Source of the DNA: Rodentibacter sp901420285
Lineage (GTDB): Bacteria; Pseudomonadota; Gammaproteobacteria; Enterobacterales; Pasteurellaceae
DNA: 64,000 nt
NCBI RefSeq assembly: GCF_041734645.1
Contig: NZ_CP162010.1
Coordinates: forward strand, 1,798,001-1,862,000
Direction: 5' to 3'
Numbering within the stretch: position 1 is the stretch's first letter; every line of letters starts with the position of its first letter. The translations under genes were made by a program, and so were the position numbers. This document shows, piece by piece, positions 36,378-44,446 of the stretch. The notes beneath the pieces are model-generated. The model was given only the letters and a program-made list of their open reading frames with translations, was not told the DNA's origin and searched no databases.

Positions 36378-37364
36378 ATGAACAACAACTTCCACCACCA
36401 ACACACTGCCCACTGCGAAAGCGGCGTCATGTCCACCTTGCTAAAATCGCACGGCGTGGATTTTAACGAAGCCATGGTTTTTGGCTTGGCATCGGCGTTG
36501 ACCTTTGTTTATATTCCGTTAGTGAAAATTAACGGAATGCCGCTGATTTCTTATCGAATGCCGCCGCGTTCGATTATCAAAAAAGTCTCAAAACGGCTGA
36601 AAGTGCGGTTAAAAATACAGAAGTTTCGCTCGCCGGAAATCGGGCAGCAAGCACTTGACAAGGCGTTGGCTGAAAATAAATTAGTGGGCTTGCAAACGTC
36701 CGTTTTCTGGTTACCTTATTTTCCGCCGGAAATGCGTTTTCATTTTAATGCGCATAATTTAATCGTGTATGGCAAAGAGCAAAACGATTATCTGATTAGT
36801 GATCCCGTGTTTGAAAGCGTGCAACGTTGCGCAACGGAAGATTTGCAACGGGCGCGTTTTGTGAAAGGTGTACTGGCGCCGAAAGGATTGATGTATTACT
36901 TTGAAAATCAACCGAATTTAGCCCAAATAGATTTGCCTGCCTTAATTCATAAAGCCATTCGCAAGAATGCCAAGCACATGCTGGCGCCTCTATTTTTCGT
37001 CGGCATCAAAGGCATTCGTACCGTCGCCAAACAAATTGAGAAGCTGGCAAATCATCCTTCGGAAAAATACAAACGCCTATACCTAGGGCATATCGTGCGT
37101 ATGCAGGAAGAAATCGGCACCGGCGGCGCAGGTTTCCGTTATTTGTATGCCTATTTCCTCGAACAAGCTGCTGATATTTGCCAACAACCGAAGTACAAAC
37201 AGGCATCCGAACAGATGACGGAAATCGGCGATATGTGGCGTCAATTTGCAGGCTTATGTGTAAAACAATGCAAAAAGCCATCGGCGGAAGGTTATAAAAT
37301 GGTGGCGGATTATCTTAGAGATATTTCCAGTAAAGAAAAGCATTTATGGAAAAATCTTTTGTAG
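36378..37364 (+). CDS. BtrH N-terminal domain protein, putative acyltransferase
   Basis: 328 aa. The N terminus HTAHCESGVMSTLLKSHG, then AMVFGLASALTFVYIP, matches the BtrH N-terminal domain, a papain-like fold with a catalytic Cys (Cys13). In butirosin synthesis BtrH moves an acyl group from an acyl carrier protein to an acceptor. The rest fits the associated DUF4872-type region. Beside an ACP and ketosynthases it probably performs acyl transfer or ester formation; this is inference. Its TAG stop (37362-37364) is part of the GTAG head of a REP element. Uptake signal at 36602-36610. Confidence 0.75.
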   Translation: MNNNFHHQHTAHCESGVMSTLLKSHGVDFNEAMVFGLASALTFVYIPLVKINGMPLISYRMPPRSIIKKVSKRLKVRLKIQKFRSPEIGQQALDKALAENKLVGLQTSVFWLPYFPPEMRFHFNAHNLIVYGKEQNDYLISDPVFESVQRCATEDLQRARFVKGVLAPKGLMYYFENQPNLAQIDLPALIHKAIRKNAKHMLAPLFFVGIKGIRTVAKQIEKLANHPSEKYKRLYLGHIVRMQEEIGTGGAGFRYLYAYFLEQAADICQQPKYKQASEQMTEIGDMWRQFAGLCVKQCKKPSAEGYKMVADYLRDISSKEKHLWKNLL

Positions 37365-37873
37365 GGTCGGGTCCTGTGCCCGACCGTTATCCTAAACGGA
37401 AGAGAATTCATCTGCAATATTATGATTACAGTCAAGATGGGTTATATTTCGTTACAATTTGTATTCAAGATCGTCTATGTTTATTAGGGCAAATTTTAGA
37501 TAACCAAATGCATCTTAATGATGCAGGAAAGATGATTGAAAAAATATATTTAGAATTAGAGAATTTCTATGCTTCTGTAAAGTGTTTAGATTATGTCATT
37601 ATGCCAAATCACGTACATTTTATAGTACAAATTGAGAATAATGGTGAGCTGTCTCTTTCTTTGTTTGATGTGATACAACGGTTCAAGTCTATTACAAATG
37701 TTGAATATATTAAGAATGTAAAGATGAATGATTGGAGGCCATTTAACAGAAAATTATGGCAAAGAAGTTATTATGAACACATTATTCGAGATGAGAAAGA
37801 TTATTTAAATATTGCAGAATATATTGAATTTAATCCTTATAATTGGCAGAAAGATACATTATTTCAACCATAA
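37346..37873 (+). mobile_element. REP-associated tyrosine transposase (RAYT)
   Basis: Up to 175 aa, single-strand HUH transposase of the Y1/TnpA-REP family. Seen: YDYSQDGLYFVTICIQDR, the HUH motif in VIMPNHVHFIVQIE, KSITNVEY and the Tyr region LWQRSYYEHIIRDEKDYLN. ATG 37346 overlaps btrH; the N terminus then reads through REP DNA, so GTG 37376 is an alternative start. It is AT-rich compared with its neighbours, consistent with separate acquisition. Flanked by REP hairpins at 37361 and 37885. Confidence 0.9.
37361..37385 (+). repeat. REP element, left of the RAYT
   Basis: GTAG head at 37361-37364, then stem ggtcggg, 7-base loop tcctgtg, stem cccgacc. It supplies the stop codon of the BtrH gene. 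Confidence 0.8.
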
Positions 37874-37884
37874 TAGATAGAGAC

Positions 37885-37909
37885 GGGACGGCACAGGACC
37901 GTCCCCTAC
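37885..37909 (-). repeat. REP element, right of the RAYT (inverted)
   Basis: Stem gggacgg, loop cacagga, stem ccgtccc, then ctac, which is the GTAG head on the other strand. The loop is the exact complement of the left REP loop, and the stems differ by compensated changes. Confidence 0.8.
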
Positions 37910-37934
37910 AAAATGATTAAAATAATGCGTATGC

Positions 37935-37954
37935 TCGGGTCCTATGCCCAACCG
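37935..37954 (+). repeat. Degenerate third REP element
   Basis: ctcgggtcctatgcccaacc resembles the left REP without a GTAG head and with a broken outer stem; it lies 15 bases before the ABC ATPase gene. Confidence 0.55.
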
Positions 37955-37968
37955 AAAAATAATAAATA

Positions 37969-38691
37969 ATGATAAAAATCCAAAACATCCAACACCGCTA
38001 TCCCAACGCCGAAAAGAATGCTTTAAATACGGTCAATTTTGATATTCAATCGGCATCCACCATTGGTTTGCTTGGCCCTAACGGCGCGGGCAAAACGACA
38101 CTTATGTCGCTGCTTGCCGGGTTGCAGTCCGTGCAGCAGGGACAGATTTATTTCAATGCGGTGCCATTTGGACAGTTGACCAAAAAACAGCGCCATCAAA
38201 TTTCCTTAGTGCCACAGGATTTTGCTTTTTATCCGTTGCTGACGGTGTGGGGAAATCTGAAATTTTTCGCCGCACTTTATGAGGTGAAAGACAAAAATTA
38301 TCTGCAAGCCTTGCTGGAACAGGTGGATTTAACGGCGCATAAAAATAAACTCGCTAAACATTTATCCGGCGGTTTAAAGCGCCGCTTGAATTTTGCCATC
38401 GGTCTAATTAATCGCCCGAAAGTGATTTTTTTAGATGAAATTACGGTAGGCATCGACCCACAATCCCGCCAGTTTATTTTGGATAGCGTAGCAGCGTTGA
38501 AACAGCAAGGTGTCACCGTAATTTATACCTCCCATTATTTACAGGAAATCGAACAATTATGCGATAAATTGGTGCTGCTGAACGAAGGCGAATTAATTTA
38601 TCAGGGATCGGTGCAGGGCATTTTAAAAGAGGGGCAAAGTCTTGAACGTTTTTATTTGGATTTTTTAAATAAGGCGGGAAAAACGTGCTAA
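37969..38691 (+). CDS. ABC transporter ATP-binding protein
   Basis: 240 aa. Walker A GPNGAGKTT (about residues 34-42), Q-loop VPQDFAFYP, signature LSGGLKRRL and Walker B VIFLDEITVGID, H-loop TSHYLQE. Of the ABC-2 exporter type. It overlaps the permease gene by 7 bases, so the two form one exporter. Its place between the BtrH gene and the ACP points to export of the locus product or a precursor. It contains a 12-mer variant (caatgcggtgcc, 38154). Confidence 0.9.
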   Translation: MIKIQNIQHRYPNAEKNALNTVNFDIQSASTIGLLGPNGAGKTTLMSLLAGLQSVQQGQIYFNAVPFGQLTKKQRHQISLVPQDFAFYPLLTVWGNLKFFAALYEVKDKNYLQALLEQVDLTAHKNKLAKHLSGGLKRRLNFAIGLINRPKVIFLDEITVGIDPQSRQFILDSVAALKQQGVTVIYTSHYLQEIEQLCDKLVLLNEGELIYQGSVQGILKEGQSLERFYLDFLNKAGKTC

Positions 38692-39926
38692 TTGCTTCGA
38701 TTGCCAAAGAAATGCGTCTATTAAGCCGCGATCTGCACGGTGTCGCCGTATTATTTATCATGCCGATTTTGTTCATGCTGATTATGTCGGCCGCGTTGAG
38801 CAATGATAATGCCTTAAGCAATCGCTCGGAAATTGTGCTACTGAGTGAAAAAAATGCGCTTAACGATGCCTTTTTAGATGCGCTCAAAAATGAAAAACTT
38901 GCCGTTCGTCAAGCGCCACCGGAAGAGCTGGCGCAATACCAAGAAGCGCTACAAGCAGGGAAATTCGATTTGCTGATTTTCAATCCGAATAAAAAACAGA
39001 CCGCACTTTCCGAAGAACAAAATCTGCAACTTTGGCTCAATCCGAGCGTAGATCGCAGTTGGTTGTTGGGTGTGAAAGGCGTGTTGCAAAAACATTATTC
39101 GCAACTGCGTTTAAACGATTATTTGGCGGATAATCACATTACGTTAGAAAATAACAAACGCAAGCCAATCAAAGAGATTCAAAATAAAGTCAATAAAGAA
39201 CTGGATAACAAATTCGCCCAAATTAACGATTATCTGGCAAAAGATTTATGGCAGGAAATTTATGTGAATCGGCAGGGGAAAGCAGTTTCCAAGCCAAATT
39301 CCGTGCAACACAGTGTGCCCGCCTGGCTGATTTTCGGTATGTTCTTTATCATGATTCCCCTGTCCAATGTGATGGCGATGGAACGGCAAACCAACACACT
39401 TACCCGTCTGCGCATGGCGCGCGCCTCCGCATGGAGTCAGATTGTTGCTAAATTGATTCCGTATTTCCTCATCAACCAACTGCAATTTGTCGGCATGGTG
39501 GCGCTCGGTTATTTTGTATTGCCTGCACTGGATATGCCGGCATTTGGGTTAACGGGCGATTGGTTGCCTTATTTTGTGCTATCCGGCGCCGTTAGCCTTG
39601 CCGCGTTGGGTTATGGTTTGCTGGTAAGCGTGCTGGCGCGTACCACCGAGCATGCCGTAGTATTAGGCGGTGGCGGCATTATTATTATGGCAGCAATCGG
39701 GGGGATTATGGTGCCCGTTTATGTCATGCCGGAGATCATGCAAACTGTAGCGCAATTTTCCCCGATGGGCTGGGCATTAAGCGGTTTTCAGAATTTATTG
39801 CTGAATCATTACGCGCTTAGCCAAATTCAGCAACCGCTCTATTTGTTAAGCGGTTTCGGCATTGTTACGCTACTTTTAGCCACATTAATTTATCAACGAC
39901 AATTGACAACACAAGCGAGATTCTAA
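38685..39926 (+). CDS. ABC-2 type transporter permease
   Basis: 413 aa with GTG start. One N-terminal transmembrane helix (about residues 20-40) is followed by a long extracytoplasmic domain (about 45-200) and a five-helix block near 215-405 (PAWLIFGMFFIMIPLSNVMA, then the conserved RARASAWSQ-like cytoplasmic turn TRLRMARASAW). This is the layout of YhhJ/DrrB-type drug and lipid exporters. It overlaps the ATPase at the 5' end and the ACP gene by one base (TAATG). Uptake signal at 39000-39008. Confidence 0.88.
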   Translation: MLIASIAKEMRLLSRDLHGVAVLFIMPILFMLIMSAALSNDNALSNRSEIVLLSEKNALNDAFLDALKNEKLAVRQAPPEELAQYQEALQAGKFDLLIFNPNKKQTALSEEQNLQLWLNPSVDRSWLLGVKGVLQKHYSQLRLNDYLADNHITLENNKRKPIKEIQNKVNKELDNKFAQINDYLAKDLWQEIYVNRQGKAVSKPNSVQHSVPAWLIFGMFFIMIPLSNVMAMERQTNTLTRLRMARASAWSQIVAKLIPYFLINQLQFVGMVALGYFVLPALDMPAFGLTGDWLPYFVLSGAVSLAALGYGLLVSVLARTTEHAVVLGGGGIIIMAAIGGIMVPVYVMPEIMQTVAQFSPMGWALSGFQNLLLNHYALSQIQQPLYLLSGFGIVTLLLATLIYQRQLTTQARF

Positions 39927-40216
39927 TGGCTTATCTTTTCACGCTGGAGTATCCGGCATTAGAACAGGAACTCAAAAAACTGATTATCCAAGAAACGGAA
40001 AAAGATGAATTTGACCCGACAGAAATCAGCGACGAAGAACCGTTATTTGGCGAACAAAGCCGCATTCAGTTGGATTCTTTAGATGCTTTGCAAATTGTCG
40101 TGGCGTTGCAAGCCCATTTCGGCGTGCGTTTGCAGGGCGATCGCATGGTGCGTAAACACATGATGAACGTGCGCGATCTTGCCGCCTTTATCCGCGAACA
40201 GCACCAAAAAGTCTGA
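39926..40216 (+). CDS. Acyl carrier protein of the dar module
   Basis: 96 aa. The phosphopantetheine attachment Ser is in QLDSLDALQIVVAL (about residue 52). It is preceded by an acidic segment typical of ACPs and followed by MNVRDLAAFI helix 4. Likely the carrier for the chain made by the adjacent ketosynthase pair and a substrate for DarB or the BtrH protein. It overlaps both neighbours by one base. Confidence 0.85.
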   Translation: MAYLFTLEYPALEQELKKLIIQETEKDEFDPTEISDEEPLFGEQSRIQLDSLDALQIVVALQAHFGVRLQGDRMVRKHMMNVRDLAAFIREQHQKV

Positions 40217-41202
40217 TGAATATTTATCTCAACGCCGCCTCCGCCAAGTTTGCCGATAATTTAGGGCAGCGCACCTCCAATATGTTGGGGCAACCGCTCC
40301 GTTTTCCGTACTTCAATGCTTTTGAGGAGCCTTTGCTTTCCCTTGAACAGCTTTATGCGTATTTTGATGTGGAAATCGACCGCACTTTACAGCAGGCGGG
40401 CTGGGATAAAAGCGAGTTGAAGCATATTCCTATTCTGCTCGGTTCCACCGCTTATGTTATCAGCGATTGCGAAGCCCGTCTGGCGCACAATCTCCCATTG
40501 CCGAAAGAACATAGTCTGGCGGTGATTGCCGATGATTTACGTGCCCGTTATCAAACGGAGGTGTTCAGTTTCGCCACCTCTTGCACTTCTTCCGCACAGG
40601 CGATGGGGTATGCCTATAAAATGCTGAAAAGCGGCATGTATGAAAAAGCCTTGGTTATCGGCTTTGAGATGTTTAATCGTCTGACGTTCGAGCATTTTCA
40701 GGCGATGAATTTGTTATCACAGGAAACGCAATATTCGCCACTCACGAACCCAACGGGCATTGTGTTAGGCGAAGGCATCGGCTGTGTGGCGTTATCTACT
40801 CAACCGAATCCACAATTGCCTTGCGAAATAGTGGGCGTCACGCTGCTAACCGATAACGAAAATCTCACCAACAGCAGTGAATCGGCATTGCGTAACCTGA
40901 TTAATGCCTGCCTCAATAATGCCAATTTCATGCCGGCCGACATTGACGGCGTGAAAGTCCATGGCGTTGGCGGCAACAGCGATGAAATGGAGCTACGGGT
41001 TTTACAAGAAATTTTCCCTCATGCGCAATGGCTTTCCATAAAAACCCAAACGGGACACACCCTTGGCGCAAGTGGGGCGCTTGAAAGCGCCATTTTATTC
41101 AATCAATTGAAAAGCGAACCGCAAAAGTGCGGTCGTTTTTTAAATTATTTTTTAGGTTTCGGTGGAAGCAACATAGCTTGGGTGCTTAAGGTAAACAAAT
41201 GA
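40216..41202 (+). CDS. Beta-ketoacyl synthase of the dar module
   Basis: 328 aa, about 80 residues shorter than FabF-type enzymes, but the catalytic triad is complete: Cys123 (ATSCTSSAQAMG), His about 252 (KVHGVGGNSDEME) and His about 284 (TGHTLGASGALESA). It probably elongates chains on the neighbouring ACP, paired with the downstream KS-like protein. Its start overlaps the ACP stop and its end overlaps the next gene by 4 bases. Two uptake signals (40379 and 41125). Confidence 0.82.
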   Translation: MNIYLNAASAKFADNLGQRTSNMLGQPLRFPYFNAFEEPLLSLEQLYAYFDVEIDRTLQQAGWDKSELKHIPILLGSTAYVISDCEARLAHNLPLPKEHSLAVIADDLRARYQTEVFSFATSCTSSAQAMGYAYKMLKSGMYEKALVIGFEMFNRLTFEHFQAMNLLSQETQYSPLTNPTGIVLGEGIGCVALSTQPNPQLPCEIVGVTLLTDNENLTNSSESALRNLINACLNNANFMPADIDGVKVHGVGGNSDEMELRVLQEIFPHAQWLSIKTQTGHTLGASGALESAILFNQLKSEPQKCGRFLNYFLGFGGSNIAWVLKVNK

Positions 41203-41789
41203 CCTACTTTATCCGACAAATCCATCAGTTCATCAGCAACGATATGGACGACAAAATCTTGCGCCAACAACTCAAAGCTCATGGCGTTGATGCCCGTCGT
41301 TTAAGCCGCTTCACTCAACTTGCTCTTCTAGGTGCATTACCGCTCAAGCCTTATTTAACGGAGAAAAGCGGTATTTATCTCGGCTCACCCTTTAATTCAC
41401 CCGGTAAATTCGACAAAATGTTCCGCCAACTCACGGCACAAAACCTGCCAAGCCCGTTGGATTTTATGGCAAATATCAATAACGCGGCGACCTTTCAACT
41501 GGCGCAAACCTTGCAAATTCATGGCAATTCGCTGTTTTTGGCGGTAAATCAGCAAACCATTTGGCAACCGTTACGGTTGGCGTTGCTGGATCTGGAACAG
41601 CAAGGAATGCCATCCGCGCTGGTCGGTTGGGTGTTGGAGAACGACAACGGACAACAAGAAGGGGCGTGCTTTTGGATAGTGTCGAAGGACGCAGAAGGTG
41701 CGCTCGAAAAGTTGAATAATCTGCCGAATATTGACAATACGCAAGAGATGGATTTTTTATCTATTGTATTAAATCCGACGTTTGTTTAA
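41199..41789 (+). CDS. Ketosynthase-like protein without active Cys
   Basis: 196 aa resembling the N-terminal half of ketosynthases (SGIYLGSPFNSP, ANINNAATFQLAQTLQIHGN), where the usual catalytic Cys is replaced. Chain-length-factor-like subunits of type II systems have this character, and the gene follows the ketosynthase in an overlapping pair. Assignment as its partner is inference. Last gene of the plus-strand module; a hairpin at 41826-41868 follows. Confidence 0.65.
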   Translation: MTYFIRQIHQFISNDMDDKILRQQLKAHGVDARRLSRFTQLALLGALPLKPYLTEKSGIYLGSPFNSPGKFDKMFRQLTAQNLPSPLDFMANINNAATFQLAQTLQIHGNSLFLAVNQQTIWQPLRLALLDLEQQGMPSALVGWVLENDNGQQEGACFWIVSKDAEGALEKLNNLPNIDNTQEMDFLSIVLNPTFV

Positions 41790-41825
41790 CACGAGACGCT
41801 TGGCTTGGCCAATTATTGAAAGTCC

Positions 41826-41868
41826 AAAACAGCACCGCATTGAAATGGCTTCAATGCGGTGCTGTTTT
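41826..41868. terminator. Bidirectional terminator built from a 12-mer inverted pair
   Basis: agcaccgcattgaa (41831-41844) and ttcaatgcggtgct (41850-41863) pair perfectly over the loop atggc. The flanks aaaac and gtttt lengthen the stem to about 19 bp and give T runs in both directions. It lies exactly between the convergent dar and ape modules. Confidence 0.85.
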
Positions 41869-41955
41869 TGATGAACGAACGGTAAACCCGGTTGAAATTA
41901 CGCATGGCTCGAGGTCAGCAAACCTAATTTCCGCGTCCTGCCGCCGATTTTATTT

Positions 41956-43200
41956 TTATCCCTGCCAACGTTTAAAAATCAACGAGGTATTCACGCCACC
42001 GAAGGCAAAGTTGTTATTCATCACATAATCCGTGTCAATATGACGTCCGTCGCCTTGGATGTAGTCCAGTTTACCGCAACGTTCGTCAATGTTATCCAGA
42101 TTAATGGTCGGTGCAAACCAACCGTCACGCATCATTTCGATAGAAAACCAGGATTCCAATGCACCGCATGCCCCGAGCGTATGGCCTAAATAACTTTTTT
42201 GCGAGCTTAACGGAATCTTGCCGAACACCGCTTCGGTGGCGAGGGTTTCCGCAATATCGCCTTGCTCCGTCGCCGTGCCATGTCCGTTCACATAACCAAT
42301 TTTTTGCGGCGATAAATTTGCATCTTTTAACGCCAATTCCATGCAACGTTGCATGGTGTCCTTTTGCGGGCGAGTAACATGCGCGCCGTCACTGTTGGCA
42401 CCATAGCCCACCACTTCCGCGATAATATTGGCATTGCGCGCGAGGGCATGTTCCAGTTCTTCCAACACGAAAATTCCGGCACCTTCGCCGATCACCAAAC
42501 CATCACGATCTCTGTCGTAAGGACGCGGGGTTTGTTTTGGCTGATTGACATTACGGCTTGCCGCATAAAGAGAATCAAACACATACACTTCCGACGGACA
42601 AAATTCCTCGGCACCACCGGCAAGCATCATCGGAATTAAGCCGTATTTAATCGATTCGTAAGCATAACCGATGCCTTGGCTGCCGGAAGAACAGGCGCTG
42701 GAAGTAGGAATAATGCGCCCTGTTAAACCAAAGAAAATACCAATATTGGCGGCGGCGGTGTGTGGCATCATGCGCACATAGGTGTTGGCGTTAAAGCCGT
42801 CGGATTTACCGGTCATCAGTAGTTCGGCGGCATCTTTAATATCGTTGGTGGAACCGGTGGAAGAACCACAGGCAACGCCCATTCGGCCATCTTTCAAATA
42901 AGCCGGGATTTCACCATTTTCATCCAATAACCCGGCATCGGCTAACGCGCGTTCGGCGGCTTCCACGGCAAATTGCGACACCCGCCCGAGGCTGCGTAAT
43001 TGTTTACGATTCCAATGTGCCGGCGGCTGATAATCGAAAATTTCCGCGCCTAAACGGGCTTCCAGCTCAGGATAGCGCGTCGCCCAATCCGCTTTGGCCT
43101 GCACGGCGTTTTGCTTACGTCGGAAAGCCGCTTGGATGTCCCGCCATTCTTTACCGAAGGCAGTCACTGCACCGATGCCGGTGATCACAACTCGTTTCAT
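41956..43200 (-). CDS. apeR: Aryl polyene ketosynthase ApeR (FabF-like)
   Basis: 414-aa KAS II-type ketosynthase. Starts MKRVVITGIGAVTAFG; catalytic Cys170 in IPTSSACSSGSQG, His in YVNGHGTATEQGD, His in SYLGHTLGACGALE, and C-terminal NNFAFGGVNTSLIF. In characterised aryl polyene systems ApeR is the second ketosynthase, forming homodimers. It is the last gene of the minus-strand operon, 22 bases after apeQ. Confidence 0.88.
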   Translation of the reverse strand: MKRVVITGIGAVTAFGKEWRDIQAAFRRKQNAVQAKADWATRYPELEARLGAEIFDYQPPAHWNRKQLRSLGRVSQFAVEAAERALADAGLLDENGEIPAYLKDGRMGVACGSSTGSTNDIKDAAELLMTGKSDGFNANTYVRMMPHTAAANIGIFFGLTGRIIPTSSACSSGSQGIGYAYESIKYGLIPMMLAGGAEEFCPSEVYVFDSLYAASRNVNQPKQTPRPYDRDRDGLVIGEGAGIFVLEELEHALARNANIIAEVVGYGANSDGAHVTRPQKDTMQRCMELALKDANLSPQKIGYVNGHGTATEQGDIAETLATEAVFGKIPLSSQKSYLGHTLGACGALESWFSIEMMRDGWFAPTINLDNIDERCGKLDYIQGDGRHIDTDYVMNNNFAFGGVNTSLIFKRWQG

Positions 43201-43222
43201 GTTAATTCGTCTCTTTGCTTAT

Positions 43223-43951
43223 TTAACACAAACCGCCGTTTACGGCGATCACTTGGCGGGTAATATATGCGGCTTTTTCGTCCATCAGAAAATTCACGGC
43301 GTGCGCGACTTCTTCCGGATCGCCCATACGCCCGGCGGGAATCATTTTCAGAATTTCATCAATAGGTACATTTTCATCCAGAATATCCGTGTCAATTAAG
43401 CCGGGTGCCACACAATTAACGGTGATTTTACGCTTCGCCAATTCCACCGCCAGCGCTTTCGCGGCGCCGATAATACCCGCTTTGGAGGCGCTGTAATTGA
43501 CTTGACCGCGATTGCCGATTAAGCCCGATACGGAGGTAATACACACAATGCGTCCCGCTTTGCGACGACGAATCATTGGCATCATAATCGGGTGTAACAC
43601 ATTATAAAAACCATCCAGATTGGTCCGCAGTACCTTGTCCCAATCCTCATCCGTTAACGCCGGAAAGGCGTTATCGCGGGTTAGACCGGCGTTTAGCACC
43701 ACACCGTAATACGCGCCGTTGGCTTCCACATCGGCAATCAGCTTTTCCGCCGCCTCGACGCGATTGCTTACATCAAACTGCAACACGCGGGCATTTTGCC
43801 CTAGTTCGCGTACCGCCTGAGCCACCGCTTCCGCTTCTACCGCACGGTTGCGACAATGCACCACAATATCAAATCCCGCTTGTGCCAAACGTAAGGCAAT
43901 GGCTTTGCCGATACCTCGGCTGGAACCCGTAATTAAAATGGTTTGCTTCAT
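43223..43951 (-). CDS. apeQ: 3-ketoacyl-ACP reductase ApeQ (FabG-like)
   Basis: 242-aa short-chain dehydrogenase. The NADPH loop is TGSSRGIGKAIAL, with VLNAGLTRDN, catalytic Ser in CITSVSGLIGN and Tyr-Lys in YSASKAGIIGAAKAL, and PAGRMGDPEEVA near the C terminus. It reduces the beta-keto group after each elongation. ATG at 43951 fits the family start and follows aagaag; an upstream TTG at 43963 would add MRKK. Confidence 0.92.
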   Translation of the reverse strand: MKQTILITGSSRGIGKAIALRLAQAGFDIVVHCRNRAVEAEAVAQAVRELGQNARVLQFDVSNRVEAAEKLIADVEANGAYYGVVLNAGLTRDNAFPALTDEDWDKVLRTNLDGFYNVLHPIMMPMIRRRKAGRIVCITSVSGLIGNRGQVNYSASKAGIIGAAKALAVELAKRKITVNCVAPGLIDTDILDENVPIDEILKMIPAGRMGDPEEVAHAVNFLMDEKAAYITRQVIAVNGGLC

Positions 43952-43987
43952 CTTCTTTCTCAAATTTTCTAAAAAGTGCCGTCAAAT

Positions 43988-44446
43988 TTACGCTTGTTCT
44001 TCGCTATGCCGAGGACGAAATACATTTAATGCGCCGTCTAACAGCACGTTACCGCTTTCGGCTTCGACCAGTTCACAATCAAACACGCCGAATCCGGAAG
44101 CGTCTTCAATGGATAATTTCACGCGAATTCGTAATGCCGTGCCAACCGGAATAAACGGCTGATGTTGCGTTAAACGACGCGAACCAAGCCAATAACCCAA
44201 GCCAATCGGCTTGCCAGCCCGCACGCATTGATAACCCGCCCAAGCAGCAATGCCTTGCGCGAGAATTTCCGCGCCCATAAAGGTGGAAAGTTGCCCGTTA
44301 CGGACCAATAAATTATCAGCGCGCAGATAAGTTTCGGCAATCAAATGTTCGCCATCAACTTCCGTGATCGCGTCTAACAACACCATTTCTCCACTATGCG
44401 GAATCAACGCGGCGACTTCGGTTATTGGACAAGTTAAATCAATCAT
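43988..44446 (-). CDS. apeP: 3-hydroxyacyl-ACP dehydratase ApeP
   Basis: 152-aa hotdog-fold protein (VAALIPHSGEMVLLD, with the active-site His; ILAQGIAAWAGYQ). In the known pathway ApeP pairs with ApeI as a heteromeric dehydratase that builds the polyene double bonds. Here the ApeI part is fused to an AMP ligase (53033-54697). It overlaps apeO by 8 bases. Confidence 0.82.
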   Translation of the reverse strand: MIDLTCPITEVAALIPHSGEMVLLDAITEVDGEHLIAETYLRADNLLVRNGQLSTFMGAEILAQGIAAWAGYQCVRAGKPIGLGYWLGSRRLTQHQPFIPVGTALRIRVKLSIEDASGFGVFDCELVEAESGNVLLDGALNVFRPRHSEEQA

